Shown: positions 35,157 to 48,500 of the stretch, one piece after another
Layout of the letters: each line of letters opens with the position of its first letter
How positions within the stretch are numbered: position 1 is the stretch's first letter
NCBI RefSeq assembly: GCF_000003855.2
Contig: NW_003101682.1
Coordinates: 683,178 to 747,177 of the forward strand
Direction of reading: 5' to 3'
Origin: Blastomyces gilchristii SLH14081
Lineage: Eukaryota > Ascomycota > Eurotiomycetes > Onygenales > Ajellomycetaceae
DNA length: 64,000 bases
Translations under genes and position numbers: made by a program
Notes under the pieces: generated by a model
Seen by the model: the letters and a program-made list of their open reading frames with translations, nothing else
Databases searched by the model: none
What the model was told of the DNA's origin: nothing

Positions 35157-38100
35157 ATGTCTAATAATAATATGAGAGAATCTCTGAACATGAGCATAGA
35201 TACAGTATCACAGTGACTCTGAGTAATGTTGAAACTATAATAATAATAAATAGCTAATATGCATGCAACTCAACAACATTAATACAAAGAGATTCAATAA
35301 CTAACTCACACAATTTCAACATTTACAGAATTGAATACAAAAGTATTGAAAGAATACTTAAATGCTTCTACATATTTCAATACTTCTGATCTCACTCTCT
35401 ACTTATTATGAAGAATGAAAATGCTTGTAAAACTGAGTATAGATGAAGATGTTATCAGTTCATTAATCAATCAAGATTGATATATCAATGAATGATTGAA
35501 AGATTATATAAAACAGAAGTTTCATTCATGAATAAAAGCATGTGAATCAGTGTTGTGAATATCTGATAATATCATGAAACATCTTAATATTCTGTTCTAA
35601 GACACTGTCATGTAATAGAAAGTATTAGATTGACTACAGAGCATCTGACAGAGAAACATTTCTCTTATAACATTCATTCCTAACTTCAACACTAAGATTC
35701 TAGAAGCAGATAATCAATCTTGAGAGAATTGAATAAAGATTAACATACTCAAGAAGACATTAACTTTTGAGCTGTTATAAGTTCTTATAAGTGCAGATGA
35801 AGATCAGACTTATAAAGACTTCTACACACAGCTCTGAACAATGAATGACTGTCTTACTAAGCTCAAGAATATACAGAACAGTGATAGAAGATATTACATC
35901 TCAGCAACTTATACACCTGCACTGAGAAATAACAATGATACAGATATCATGAATTGAGTAGACTTAAATGTCTACACATAAGTAAGAGTCTTCACTGTCT
36001 AGACAGGCTTCTGAGTCCCTGAGATCACTCTCAAAGAAGTCATCAATTGACATCAACATGAAGTATATATCAACTGTAACTGATCAGAACACATTGCTTT
36101 CAACTGCTGATCAATCTATATATCTTCATACTTGAGAGAAAGATCAGTGTCTTCTCATTTAAAAGATGAATCAGTGTCTGTCCACATTAATCACATTACA
36201 TTAGAGAAAGATTCAGAAGATAACTATAAGAATGTCTCAGTGAAACAGAGAAAAGATTAGCTTCTGTTCAAATTTGTAAACAGAAGCTTGAAGAGATCAG
36301 ATAACAATGATTTAAAGAGAAGATAGCAATGAATGTAATTCTTGTATCTACTGTGATTGATAACATGTATAATATGAAAGTCATGATAGACAGCAGTCTA
36401 TATCACTATGCAATGATAAAATCTTCAGTTGTAAGACATTATAATCTTCAGTATATCTCTTTATCAAAACCTCAACTTCTTACAGAATTTGATGATTCAA
36501 AAGACATTTGTATCTGTTACATGATGAAGCTGATCATAGATGTGAGAGAACATCAATGTGAAGATGTCTATGTATATGAAGTTAATAATCTTGATTATAA
36601 TCTTATGTTAGAACTTGCCTGACTATCTGAACAAGGCATCTTATTGAATGCTTAAAACAGAAGCTTGATATTCTCTAATAATGATAGAATTCATGAAGAT
36701 GACATTCACAAGACTATTGATCTGACACAGATCTCTGCCAATGTCTATGAAATGCTCAGAAAAAGAAGTTGCTGAAAGAATCACTGATAGCAGAATCATA
36801 TATCAATCTATTTCATTAATCTGACTGATATCAAAAAGATTCTAGAAAAATTATCTCATGTTACAATAATAGATTCTCATATAAAACTCTCTCAATAATA
36901 TCATGAATATCTAAATATCTTCTGATAAGATAATATTATGAACATATCTCTCTTACAAGATCTCAAAGTGAATCACAGTATTAAGTTAGAGAAAAAGAAT
37001 GATAAGAATTCTAAACTGTTATGAGACTCTCTTTATAACATGTTCTGAGATGAACTTCTTCTTCTTTGAAAGACACTCAATGATCTGTTGAATAAAGAAT
37101 TCATATACATTAGCAACTCTTTCATCACAGCCTCTATTCTCTTTATAAAGAAACCAGGTGAAGAACTCTGATTCTGTGTGAACTACTGAGATCTGAACAG
37201 ATTGACAAAGAAAGATCAATATCTCTTACCTCTCATCAATGAAACCCTAGCATAGATTGAGTGAGCTTAATAATTTATAAAACTAGATATCATCACTGTG
37301 TTTCATAAGATTTATATCACTGAAGAAGATAAATGACTTACAGCATTCTGAACATGTTATAGCCTCTTTGAATGAATAGTCACATTCTTTAAACTGACTA
37401 ACACTCTCAGTACATTTCAGAAGTATATTAACTGAGCACTCTGAGATTTTCTTGATGAGTTTGTATCTACTTATCTAGATGACATTCTCATCTTCACTGA
37501 TGAATTCAGAAAAGAATACTAAGAGCATGTGCAAAAGATATTACAATGACTATAAGAAGCAGAACTACTGATAGATATTGATAAGTGTGATTTTAAAGTC
37601 AAGAGTATCAAGTATCTGAGTTTTATTATAGAAGCTGATAAGAGAATTCAAATAAATTCTGAGAAAGTCTCTGTCATTCTTGAATGAGAAGCTCTGTGTA
37701 CTGTGAAAGATATATGAAGCTTCATTGAATTTGCTAACTTCTATCAGTGATTTATACAAAACTTCTCAGATATTGTAAGATCACTTACAGATCTCACTAA
37801 GAAAGACTCAGTATTTCAATAATCAGTGAATATCAAAGCTGCATTTACACAGATGAAGAAGATATTCATTAATACTTCTCTACTAATAATATTTGATTCT
37901 GATCATAAGACAGTTATTGAAACTAATTTCTCTGACTACATGATAGAAGAAGTGATATTGTAATATGATGATGAAGATGTTCTATAATTATATGTCTTCA
38001 TGTCTAAGAAACTGAGTTCTGCTGAATACAATTATAAGATCTATGATAAGAAACTTCTCATGATTGTACACTGTTTAGAAGAATAGAACTCTGAACTCTG

Positions 38101-39890
38101 AAGTGTCTCTGAATTTGAGATAGTCACAGATTATAAGAATCTCAAATACTTTATAACTACTCATAAACTCACTGAATGACAGATGCAATGATCTGAGTTC
38201 TTAAGCTGCTTTCATTTTACAATACACTATCATTCTGATAGTCAGAACTCAATGATAGATGCTCTCTCATGACAAGAGCAAGATATATTATCTGATATAA
38301 CAGATACTCACTGAATGAACTGAGAGCACTGACTCTTGAATCTGAAGATACTAGTTGATCAAGATGAAACAGTTCATGACACTATACATGCTTCTTCAGT
38401 TAGAACTGTCATTGATATCTTCACTTTCTCTACACTGAATAAACTGTGACATACAGCAGCTCAGGTGAATGAACTTCTTCAGACTCTCATTAAAGCAGTA
38501 TGTCAAGAAGCACTTCAATTTTTCTCAGAACTATGTATAAGAACTGATATCTCAGAATATTCAATCAATGATAATAATACTCTATAATTCTGTGAATGAT
38601 ACTGAGTCTCTCACTCTGAATTCTTACACACTCAGATAATGCAAGAGATGCATGATTTGTATATAATCAGTTATTCAGGCTGTGAATAACTGTATAGAAT
38701 GATCTTCTGAGAGTTCTACTGACCTGAGATATTAAACAGTATCAGATGCTTTGTCTGAAACTGCAATTGCTGTTCTTCTATTATCTTATGAAAGAACTGT
38801 AGAAAAGGTCTATTGAAATCACTTAATATCTCTGATAGAATCTGACAAGATGTAGTAATTAACTTCACTGTCAATCTATCTGAGAGTAAGAGTTGTAGAA
38901 ACATTCTGATCATTGTGAATCAACTGAGCAAAGATGTAATATTGAAATCTTGCAATAAGATAAATACTGAATAAGTCACTGAAGCTTTTCTACAGAGTCT
39001 GTTCAATTAAATACACAGATTGCTGAGATCTATAGTATTGAATTGAGACTGTCAATTTGTGAGTACTCTCTGAACAAGAATCTGTCAAGTTCTCAAGATT
39101 ACACACTGTCTATCAACTGCCTATCACTCTGAGACTGATAATGTGTCAGAACAGACAATTCAGACTGTGAAGAATTATCTCTGTAAGTTCTGTAATCACT
39201 CACAAGATAATTGACATGATCTTCTTCTACACACAGAGGTTGTTATCAACAGTCAAGATGCTGTTTCAACAGGTATAAGCCTGTTCTTTCTTACACACAG
39301 ATATCACATGAAAGTGTTGAATCTCCTAGAGATTACACAGTTTATATCAGACTCTCACAGTTCAATTCAGATCACTGATAATATAGTAATAAAACTCTGA
39401 GATGTCTGTAATTGAGCAGAGGTCTTCATAGCAACTGTGAAACAAGATCAAGAGAATCAAATCAATGTTCATCAAGACCTCACTGAACAATATAAGATAG
39501 AAGATCTGATATGATTGAATCTTAAGAACATACAAATCACACATTCATCTTATACACTAGATTACTGCCATGTCAAGTATAAAGTGATAGAAGTTCTAGA
39601 TAGTCACAACTACTGTCTTAACACACTATCAGAGATTCATGATGTATTTCACACAAGCTTGCTCTGCTGTGTCATTATCAATCTGTTCTCTTCTCAACTG
39701 ACTTCTGACTGACAGTCACCAGGCATCATAGGAGAAGATAATGAGCTTGAGTGAGAGATTGAGAATATTCTCAATGAGAGATCTCATGATCACAGCCAGT
39801 AATATCTTGTGAAATGAGTCAGCTATGATCAACTGACCTGAACTTCAAGTTTCAAATTATCTGAAACAGCAGCCCTTGACTGATGAGAAC
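35157..39890 (+). pseudogene. Gypsy B gag-pol with C-terminal chromodomain
   Basis: Gag starts at the ATG at 35,157. A zinc knuckle near 36,070-36,115 keeps INCN and SEHIAFNC but has lost its first Cys. The protease segment is open at 36,329-36,622 (VIDNMYNMKVMIDSS, where the catalytic DSG has become DSS). RT keeps TYLDDILIFTD at about 37,469. RNase H follows. The integrase zinc and core region lies at about 38,640-39,130 (AYHSETDNVSEQTIQTVKNY). Near 39,740-39,890 the sequence reads ELE, stop, EIENILNERS, then QYLVK, stop, VSYDQLT, which is a chromodomain with Trp codons converted to TGA. Chromodomains direct integration toward heterochromatin. Coding capacity is destroyed by substitution stops. 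Confidence 0.82.
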
Positions 39891-39912
39891 TGCTTCTGAA
39901 AGAGAGAACTAA

Positions 39913-40221
39913 TGTGATGAGCTGCACCTGATTAATTATATAGACTATTTCATTATACTTCACAGATTTCAATCACTTCATTCTCAAACACATACACTCT
40001 GATTCTCAGCTATTCTCAATCACTGATTCTCAGCTGCTACAAACATGTGTATATTCTCCCGCCCCGAAGCTCCACCGCGTACACCACCACATATGTGTAT
40101 AAATATCCATCTCAATTACTGATTCTCACACTTTCTCTTTCTTTTCTTCTCTAATGTTTTTATCTTTGTTATATAAGACCTATCAATATTATACCAATCT
40201 ATTCAGCGTAGGCCCCTTACA
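39913..40221 (+). repeat. Gypsy B 3' LTR
   Basis: 309 bp, starting TGTGATGAGCTGCACCTGAT. Aligns without indels to the 5' LTR but with dozens of C-to-T and G-to-A changes in its first 150 bp. A short patch around 40,057-40,083 (CCCGCCCCGAAGCTCCACCG) remains unmutated. Confidence 0.92.
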
Positions 40222-43200
40222 ATTTCTTTATTAAAACCTCAACTTCTTCCAGGATTTGATGATTCAAAAGACATTTATATCTGTTACATGATGAAGCTAA
40301 TCATAGATGTGAAAGAATATCAATGTGAAGATATCTATATATATGAAGTTGATAATCTTGATAATAATCTTATGTTAAGACTTATCTGACTATCTGAATA
40401 AGACATCTTGTTAAACACTTGAAACAGAAGCTTGATATTCTCTAACAATGATAGAATTCACAAAGATGATATTTACAAGACTATTGATCTGACACAGATC
40501 TCTGTCAATATCTATGAAATGCTCAGAAAAAGAAGTCACTGAAAGAATCATTAATAGCAGAATCATATGTCAATCTATTCTATCAGTCTGACTGATATTA
40601 AAAAGGCTCTAGAAAAGTTATTCTGTGTTATAATAACAGATTCTTATATGAAACTCTCTCAATAATATTATGAATATCTAGATATCTTCTGACAAGACAA
40701 TATTATGAATATATCTCTCTTATGAGATTCTGAAGTGAATCACAGTATCAAGTTAGAGAAAAAGAATAATAAGAACTCTGAACTATTATAAAACTCTCTT
40801 TATAACATGTTCTGAGATGAACTTCTTCTTCTTTGAAAGACACTCAATGATCTGTTAAATAAAGAATTCATATACATTAGTAACTCTTCTACTGCAGCCT
40901 CTATTCTCTTTGCAAAGAAATCAGATAAAGGACTCTGATTCTGTATGAACTACTGAGATCGGAACATATTGACAAAGAAAGATTAATATCTCTTATCTCT
41001 CATCAATGAAACTCTAGCACAGATCAGATGAGCTCAATGATTTATAAAACTAGATATTATCACTGTATTTCACAAGATTTATATCACTGAAGAAGATGAA
41101 TGATTTACAGCATTCTGAACATGTTATAATCTCTTTGAATGAATAGTTACACTCTTTAAACTGACTAATACTCTCAGTATATTTCAGAAGTATATCAACT
41201 GAGCACTCTGAGATTTTCTTGATAAGTTTGTATCTATTTATCTAGATGACATTCTCATCTTCACTGATGAATTCAGAAAAGAATATTAAGAACATGTATG
41301 AAAGATTTTACAACAGCTATGAGAAGCAGAACTACTGATAGATATTAATAAGTGTGATTTTAAAGTCAAGAATATCAAGTATCTGAGTTTTATTATAGAA
41401 GCTGATAAGAGAATTTGAATAAATTCTGAGAAAGTCTCTGTCATTCTTGAATGAGAAGCTTCATATACTGTGAAAGATGTATAAAGCTTCATCAGATTTA
41501 CTAACTTCTATCAGTGATTTATATAAAACTTCTCAGATATTATAAGATCACTTACAGATCTCACTAAGAAAGACTCAGTATTTCAATGATCAGCAGACAT
41601 TGAAGCTGTATTTATACAGATAAAGAAGATATTCATTAATACCTCTTTACTGATAATATTTGATTCTGATCATAAGACAGTTGTTAAAGCTGATTTCTCT
41701 GACTATGTGATAGAAGAGATAATATTGTAATATGATGATGAAGATATTCTATAATTATATACTTTTATATCTAAGAAACTGAGTTCTGCTGAATGCAATT
41801 ATGAGATCTATAATAAGAAACTTCTTACAATTATACACTGTTTAGAAGAATGAGACTCTGAACTCTGAAGTATCTCTGAATTTAAGATAATCACAGATCA
41901 TAAGAATCTCAAATACTTTATAACTATCTGTAAACTTACTGAATAACAGATATAATGATCTGAGTTCTTAAGCTGCTTTCATTTTACAATACACTACTGT
42001 TCTGACAGTCAGAACTTGATGACAGATGCTTTCTCACAATGAGAGCAGAATATGCTATCTGATATAACAGATACTCACTGAATGAATCAAGAGCATCAGC
42101 TCTTGAATCTGAAGATACTAGTTGATTAAGATGAAACAGCTCATGACACTATACATGCTTCTCTAATTAGAACTGTCACTGATAGCTCAACTTCTTCTGA
42201 ACCTACATTAGATAAGCTATGATATACAGCAGCTTAAACTGATGAACTTCTTCAAACACTCACTGAAGCAGTATAACAAGAAGCACTCTGATTTCTTTCA
42301 GAATTATATGTAAGAACTGACATCTTAGAATATTCAATCAATGATAATAACACTCTACAATTCTGTGAATGACACTGAGTCTCTCACTCTGAATTCTTAC
42401 ACACTCAGATAATACAAGAGATGCATGATTCATGTATAACTGATTATTCAGACTGTGAATAACTGTATAGAATAGTCTTCTGAGAGTTCTATTAATCTGA
42501 GATATTAAACAGTATCAGACACTTTGTCTGAAACTGTCATCACTATTCTTCTGTTATCTTATGAAAGAACTGTAGAAAAAATCTACTGAAATCACTCAAT
42601 GTTTCTGATAGAATCTGATAAGATGTAGTAATTGACTTCACTATCAATCTATCTGAGAGTAAGAGTTGTAGAAACATTCTAATTATTATAAATTAATTAA
42701 GTAAAGATGTAATATTGAAATCTTGTAATAAGATAAATGCTGAATAAGTCACTGAAGCTTTTCTACATAGTCTGTTCTATCAGATATACAAATTACTGAG
42801 ATTCATAGTATCAGATCAGAGCTGTCAATTTATAAGTACTCTCTGAACTAGAATCTGTTAAGTTCTCAAGATTATATATTATCTGTCAACTGTCTATCAC
42901 TCTGAGATCAATGATACATCAGAATAGACAATTCAGACTGTAAAGAATTATCTTTATAAGTTCTGTAATCACTTATAAGATGATTGATATGATCTTCTTC
43001 TACATGCAGAGATTGCTATTAACAGTTAAGATATTATTTCAATAGATATAAGTCTGTTCTTTCTTACACATGAATATTATATGAAAGTGTTGAATCTTCT
43101 AGAGACTACACAGTTCACACTGAACTCTCACAGTCTGATTCAGATCACTGATAATATAGTAATAAAGCTCTGAGATGTCTGTGATTGAGCAGAGACCTTC

Positions 43201-43686
43201 ATGACAACTGTGAAACAAGATTAAGAGAACTGAATCAATGTTTATCAAGATCTTACAGAATAATATAAGATAGAAGATCTGATATAATTGAATCTTAAGA
43301 ATATACAAATCACATATTCATCTTGTATACTGAATTACCACTATATCAGGTATAAAGTGATAGAAGTTCTAAGTAGTCACAACTATCATCTTGACACATC
43401 ATCAGAAATTCATAATATATTTCACACAAGCTTGCTTCACTGCACTATCACTGATTCATTTTCTTTTCAGCTGATTTCTGACTGACAGTCATCAGACATT
43501 ATAGAAGAAGATAATGAGCTTGAGTGAGAGATTAAGAATATTCTCAATGAGAGATTCTGCAGCTGCAGTTAATAATATCTTGTGAAATGAGTCAGCTATA
43601 ATCAACTGACCTGAACTCTGAGTTCTGTGTTATCTGAAACAGCAGCTCTTGATCAATGAGAACTGCTTCTGAAAAGAGAGGGTTAA
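40222..43686 (+). pseudogene. Gypsy A pol (protease to chromodomain)
   Basis: Continues the protease region interrupted at 34,539. RT keeps SIYLDDILIFTD at about 41,234. Integrase and a chromodomain-like end follow (about 43,515-43,650, NILNER and QYLVK patterns with TGA at Trp positions). A purine tract (GAAAAGAGAGGGTTAA) precedes the 3' LTR. It is collinear with gypsy B 36,450-39,912 with almost no indels. Confidence 0.8.
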
Positions 43687-44050
43687 TGTAGCAGGCTGCG
43701 CCTAATCAATCATATAGACTATTCTGTTACACTTCACAGATTTGAATCACTTCATTCTTAAATATGTACACTTCAATTCTCAGTCATTCTGAATTGCTGA
43801 TTCTCGGCCGCCATGAACACATACACTCTGATTCTCAGTCATTCTCAATCATCAATTCTCAGTTACTACAAACGCGTGTATATTCTTCTGCTCTGAAGCT
43901 TCACTGTGTACATCATTACATACATATATAAATATTCATCTTGATCACTGATTCTCACACTTTCTCTTTCTTTTCTTCTTTAACATTTTTATCTTTGTTA
44001 TATAAGACTTATCAATATTATACCGATCTATTCGGCGTAGACTTCTTACA
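43687..44050 (+). repeat. Gypsy A 3' LTR with 55-bp internal tandem duplication
   Basis: 364 bp instead of 309. The excess is one extra copy of the 55-bp unit that in gypsy B lies between the two CGAACGCG octamers; here the units are about 43,760-43,814 and 43,815-43,869. It starts TGTAGCAGGCTGCGCC and ends ACTTCTTACA. Confidence 0.88.
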
Positions 44051-45170
44051 ATGAGTATTCTATTAAATCAAATCTATTATCAAATCTTTGTATATAAGAT
44101 TTAAAATAGTCATGTTCTAATTTTAGCTATATTATAGATGAGAATATTTTCTTTTTACATTTAATTAAACAAGATTTTCACTTAGGTTTTGTTTTAAATC
44201 TTGAATAATGTATACTCTGCTTTTATTTCTGTCAGCTTTCATTTCACTTGTCTAAATAAGATTCTTTTATTTTTCTCTTTATAAAAGATCAGGATATAAT
44301 TTTTTAATAGATCTGCTTAATTCTGAATTTTTTTTTACAGCTGAATCAGTCAATTCATTGTCATGAATATTTATATGAGTAGAAACTCAGTATAGATGAA
44401 TTATCAGCTTTGATATTCTTCTCTTTTGAATTTTTAAAATGAAGTTTAAGATCAGTTCAAGATTCATTTAATTATTATGAATCTGACTATTTCTAAGTCT
44501 TTTTAAAGCAGCTTGACTATCAGAGAATATTTATATCTCTTTTAAACTATTTTCTCTTTTATAAGATTTTATTTCAATAAGTTTGAAAGGTTTCACTATT
44601 ATAAATATTTCAGTGTCAAAGACTTCAGATTCACAGTTTAAATTTCAGAAATCTGAGATAAAACTAATATTATCTTCAGTATAAGCAATGTCTGTATCTA
44701 ATCTATTCAAATTCTCATTCTGTGAGTCATCTGAATAAATCAGAATAGAGTCTTTTATATTGATTGTAGAAATTCTCTTCAAATACTGTTTATATTCTTT
44801 CTCTTTAGATAGTTTACTTATTTGTAAGTTTATAAGAGATTCAAGCTTTTCTCTTGAGAGAGATAACTTCTCATAATCAACTTTTTCAACATTTAAAAAA
44901 GAAAATTGATTTTTAATCAGTGAACATAGTCTGTACAGTTGAGAAGACATTTTCTTTGAAGAATTATTTTCATTTCAATTAAGAAATCTATTTCAATTCA
45001 GTTCATTTTCAGAGTTAATTAATGAAAATGAAGAAGAGACTCTTTCTCTGATTATATAATTTAAGCTCATCTTTATAACTCTCAGAGCATAGTTCATACA
45101 GGCCTTTTCAAATCTAATAGCAGAAGGAGGAATTGAAGCTTCAATTTTCATTGCCTTAATAGAAGATGAC
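44051..45170 (-). pseudogene. LINE 2 ORF2 fragment (RNase H region)
   Basis: Reverse complement of LINE 1 27,120-28,242 with scattered substitutions. A 101-codon open piece (44,645-44,950, minus) corresponds to LINE 1 27,340-27,650. It covers the linker between RT and RNase H and the start of RNase H. The 5' end is truncated near LINE 1 position 27,120. Confidence 0.82.
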
Positions 45171-45192
45171 TACGGGCGCTAGTCACCTGCAG

Positions 45193-45501
45193 TGTAAGGG
45201 GCCTACGCCGAATAGATTGATATTATATTGATAGGTCTTATTTAACAAAGATAAAAACATTAGAGAAGGAAAGAAAGAGAAAGTGCAAGAATCAGCAATC
45301 AAGATGAATATTTATACATGTATGTGATGGTGTACATGATGGAGCTTCAGGGCGGAAGAATATACACATGTTTGTAGTAGCTGAGAATTGGTGATTAAGA
45401 ATGACTGAGAATCAGAGTGTACACATTTGAGAATAAAGTGATTGAAATCTGTGAAGTGTAATAGAATAGTCTATATAATTGATCAGGCACAGCTCATCAC
45501 A
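45193..45501 (-). repeat. Gypsy C 3' LTR
   Basis: Starts TGTAAGGGGCCTACGCCGAA on the plus strand and ends CATCACA. 309 bp, matching the other family LTRs. The first 30 bp are unmutated. Confidence 0.92.
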
Positions 45502-45509
45502 TTAGTCTC

Positions 45510-48500
45510 TTCTTTTCAGAAGCAGTTCTCATCAGTCAAGAGCTGCTGTTTCAGATAATATAAAACTTAAAGTTCAGATCAGTTGATTGTAGTCAACTCA
45601 TTTCACAAGATATTATCAGCTACAGCTATAAAATCTCTTATCAAGAATATTCTCAATCTCTCACTCAAGCTCATTATCTTCTTCTATAATGTCTGGTGAC
45701 TGTCAGTCAGAAATCAGCTGAGAAGAGAATGAATTAATGACAGTATAGTGAAGCAAGCTTGTATGAAATATATTATAAATTTCTGATATTGTGTTGAGAC
45801 AGTAGTTATGACTATCTAGAACTTCTATCACTTTATATCTGACATGGTGATAATCTAGTATATAAGATAAATATATGATTTATATATTTTTAAGATTCAA
45901 TTATATCAGATCTTCTATTTTATATTGTTCTACAGAGTCTTGATGAATATTGATTCAGTTCTTTTAATCTTATTTCACAGTTATCATGAAGATCTCTACT
46001 CAATTGCAGACATTTCAGAGCTTTATTACTATATTATCAGCAATCTGAATCAGACTGCAGAGATTCAGTATAAACTGTGTAATCTCTAGAAGATTCAACA
46101 CTTTCATATAATATTCATATGTAAGAAAGAATAAGCTTATATCTGTTAAAACAGTGTCTTGATTATTAATAGTGACCTCTATGTGTAGAAGAAGATCATG
46201 TCAATTATCTTATAAGTGATTACAGAACTTATAAAGATAATTTTTTATAGTCTGAATTATCTGTTCTGATGCATCATTGATCTCAGAGTGATAGATAGTT
46301 AACAGACAGTGTATAATCTTGAGAACTTGACAAATTCTAGTTCAGAGAGTGCTCACAAACTGACAGTCTTAATCTGATACTATGAATCTCAGTAATTCAT
46401 GCATCTGATAGAATGAGCTCTGTAAAAAAGCTTCAGTGACTTGTTTGATATTTATCTTATTACAAGATTTTAATATTATATCTTTACTCAATTAATTTAT
46501 AATGATCAGAATGTTTCTATAACTCTTACTCTTAGATAGATTGACAGCAAAGTTAATCATAACATCTCATCAGATTCTATCAGAAATATTAAGTGATTTC
46601 AGTAGATCTTTTCTACAGTTCTTTCATAAGATAATGAAAGAACAGTGATTACAGTTTCAGATGAAGTGTCTGATGCTGTTTAATATCTCAGGTTAATAGA
46701 ACTCTCAGAAGATCATTCTATACAGTTATTTATAGTCTGAATAATTAGTTATACATGAATCATACATCTCTTGCATTATTCAGATGTGTAAGAGTTTGAA
46801 GTGAGAGACTCAGTATTATTCACAGAATTGTAGAGTATTATTATCATTGATTGAACATTCTGAGATGTCAGTTCTTACACATAATTCTGAGAGAAATTGA
46901 GATACTTCTTATCATACTGCTTCAGTGAGTGCTTGAAGAAGTTCATCAGTTTAAGCTGCTGTATATCATAGCTTATCTAATATAGATTCAGAAGAAGTTG
47001 AGATATCAGTGACAGTTCTAGTCAGAGAAGCATGTATAGTACTGTGAGCTGTTTCATTTTAATCAACTAGTATCTTCAGATTCAAGAGCTGATACTCTCA
47101 GTTCATTCAGTGAGTATCTGTTACATCAGATAATATATTCTACTCTTATTATAAGAGAGCATCTGTTATCAAGTTCTGACTGCCAGAACAGTAGTGTATT
47201 ATAAAATGAAAGTAGCTTAAGAACTCAGATTATCACATCTGTCATTCAGTAAGTTTACAGACAGTTATGAAGTATTTGAGATTCTTATAATTTATAACTA
47301 TCTCAAATTCAGAGATACTTTGAAGTTCAGAGTCTCATTCTTCTACATAGTATATAATCACAAGAAGTTTCTTATTATAGATCTCATAATTGCATTCAGT
47401 GAGACTCAGTTTCTTAGACATAAAGACACATAATTGTAGAACATCTTCATCATTATATTACAATATCACTTCTTCTATTATATAGTCAGAGAAATTAGCT
47501 TCAACAACTATCTCATAATCAGAATTAAATATTATCAGTAGAGAGATATTAATGAACATCTTCTTTATCTGTATAAATACAGCTTCAGTATTCACTGATC
47601 ATTGAAATACTGAGTCTTTCTTAATGAGATCTGTAAGTGATCTCATGATATCTGAGAAGTTTTATATAAATCACTGATAGAAGTTAGTAAATCTGATGAA
47701 GCTTTGTATATCTTTCACAGTACACAGTGCTTCTCATTCAAGAATGATAGAGACTTTCTCAGAATTCATTCAAATTCTCTTGTCAGCTTCTATAATAAAA
47801 CTCAGATACTTGATACTCTTGACTTTAAAATCATACTTATCAATATCTATTGATAGTTCTGCTTCTCATAGTTATTGTAATATCTTTCATACATGTTCTT
47901 GATATTCTTTTCTGAATTCATTGATGAAGATGAGAATGTTATCTAGATAGGCAGATATAAATTTATCAAGAAAATCTCAGAGTGCTCAGTTGATATACTT
48001 CTGAAATGTACTGAGAGTATTAATCAGTTCAAAGAATGTGACTATTCATCCAAAGAGATTATAACATGTTCATAATACTGTAAGTCATTCATCTTCTTCA
48101 GTGATATGAATCTTATGAAATGTGATGATAATATCTAGTTTTATAAACTATTAAGCTTATCTGATTCATGCTAGAATTTCATTGATAAGAGATAAGAGAT
48201 ATCAATCTTTCTTTATCAATCTGTTCAGATCTCAGTAGTTCACACAGAATCAGAGTTCTTCATCTGATTTCTTTACAAAGAGAATAGAAGCTGCAGCAGA
48301 AGAGTTGCTAATATGTATGAATTCTTTATTCAACAGATCATTGAGTGTCTTTCAAAGAAGAAGAAGTTCATCTCAGAACATGTTATAAAGAGAGCCTTAT
48401 AACAGTTCACAGTTCTTATCATTCTTTTTCTCTAACTTGATACTATGATTCACTTCAGAACCTTGTAAGAAGAGTATATTTATAATATTATCTTGTCAGA

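Larger units (their letters stand above)
34540..40221 (+). mobile_element. Gypsy B: full-length 5.68-kb Tf1/sushi-type chromovirus
   Basis: LTRs of 309 bp lie at 34,540-34,848 and 39,913-40,221, with a perfect 5-bp target duplication ATTTC at 34,535-34,539 and 40,222-40,226. The host gypsy A reads continuously across the site when B is removed. The leader, gag, protease, RT/RNase H, integrase and chromodomain follow in order. A purine tract (GAAAGAGAGAACTAA) precedes the 3' LTR. The length matches gypsy C (5683 bp) within one base, so indels are rare although substitutions are many. Confidence 0.92.
33010..44050 (+). mobile_element. Gypsy A (Tf1/sushi-type chromovirus), split by gypsy B
   Basis: The left part (33,010-34,539) aligns with the gypsy B leader, gag and protease start. 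The right part (40,222-44,050) continues exactly where the left stops and ends in a 364-bp LTR. The 5' LTR lies in the N gap. It is inserted in LINE 2, which resumes with ATGAG at 44,051, probably one copy of the target duplication. Coding parts are in the plus direction and riddled with substitution stops. Confidence 0.85.
31913..45187 (-). mobile_element. LINE 2: second copy of the LINE family, split by gypsy A
   Basis: The 3' end at about 31,913 has the same TAA tail (TTA units on the plus strand). 31,940-32,274 is the reverse complement of the LINE 1 3' region (about 28,492-28,830). After gypsy A the element resumes at 44,051, equivalent to LINE 1 position 28,242, and runs to about 45,170, equivalent to 27,120. 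It is therefore strongly 5'-truncated. A possible target duplication is CTGCAACATACAT (31,900-31,912) versus CTGCA plus GAATGCAT, now split by gypsy C. The 18 bp CTACGGGCGCTAGTCACC at its 5' edge is unrelated to LINE 1. Confidence 0.75.
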
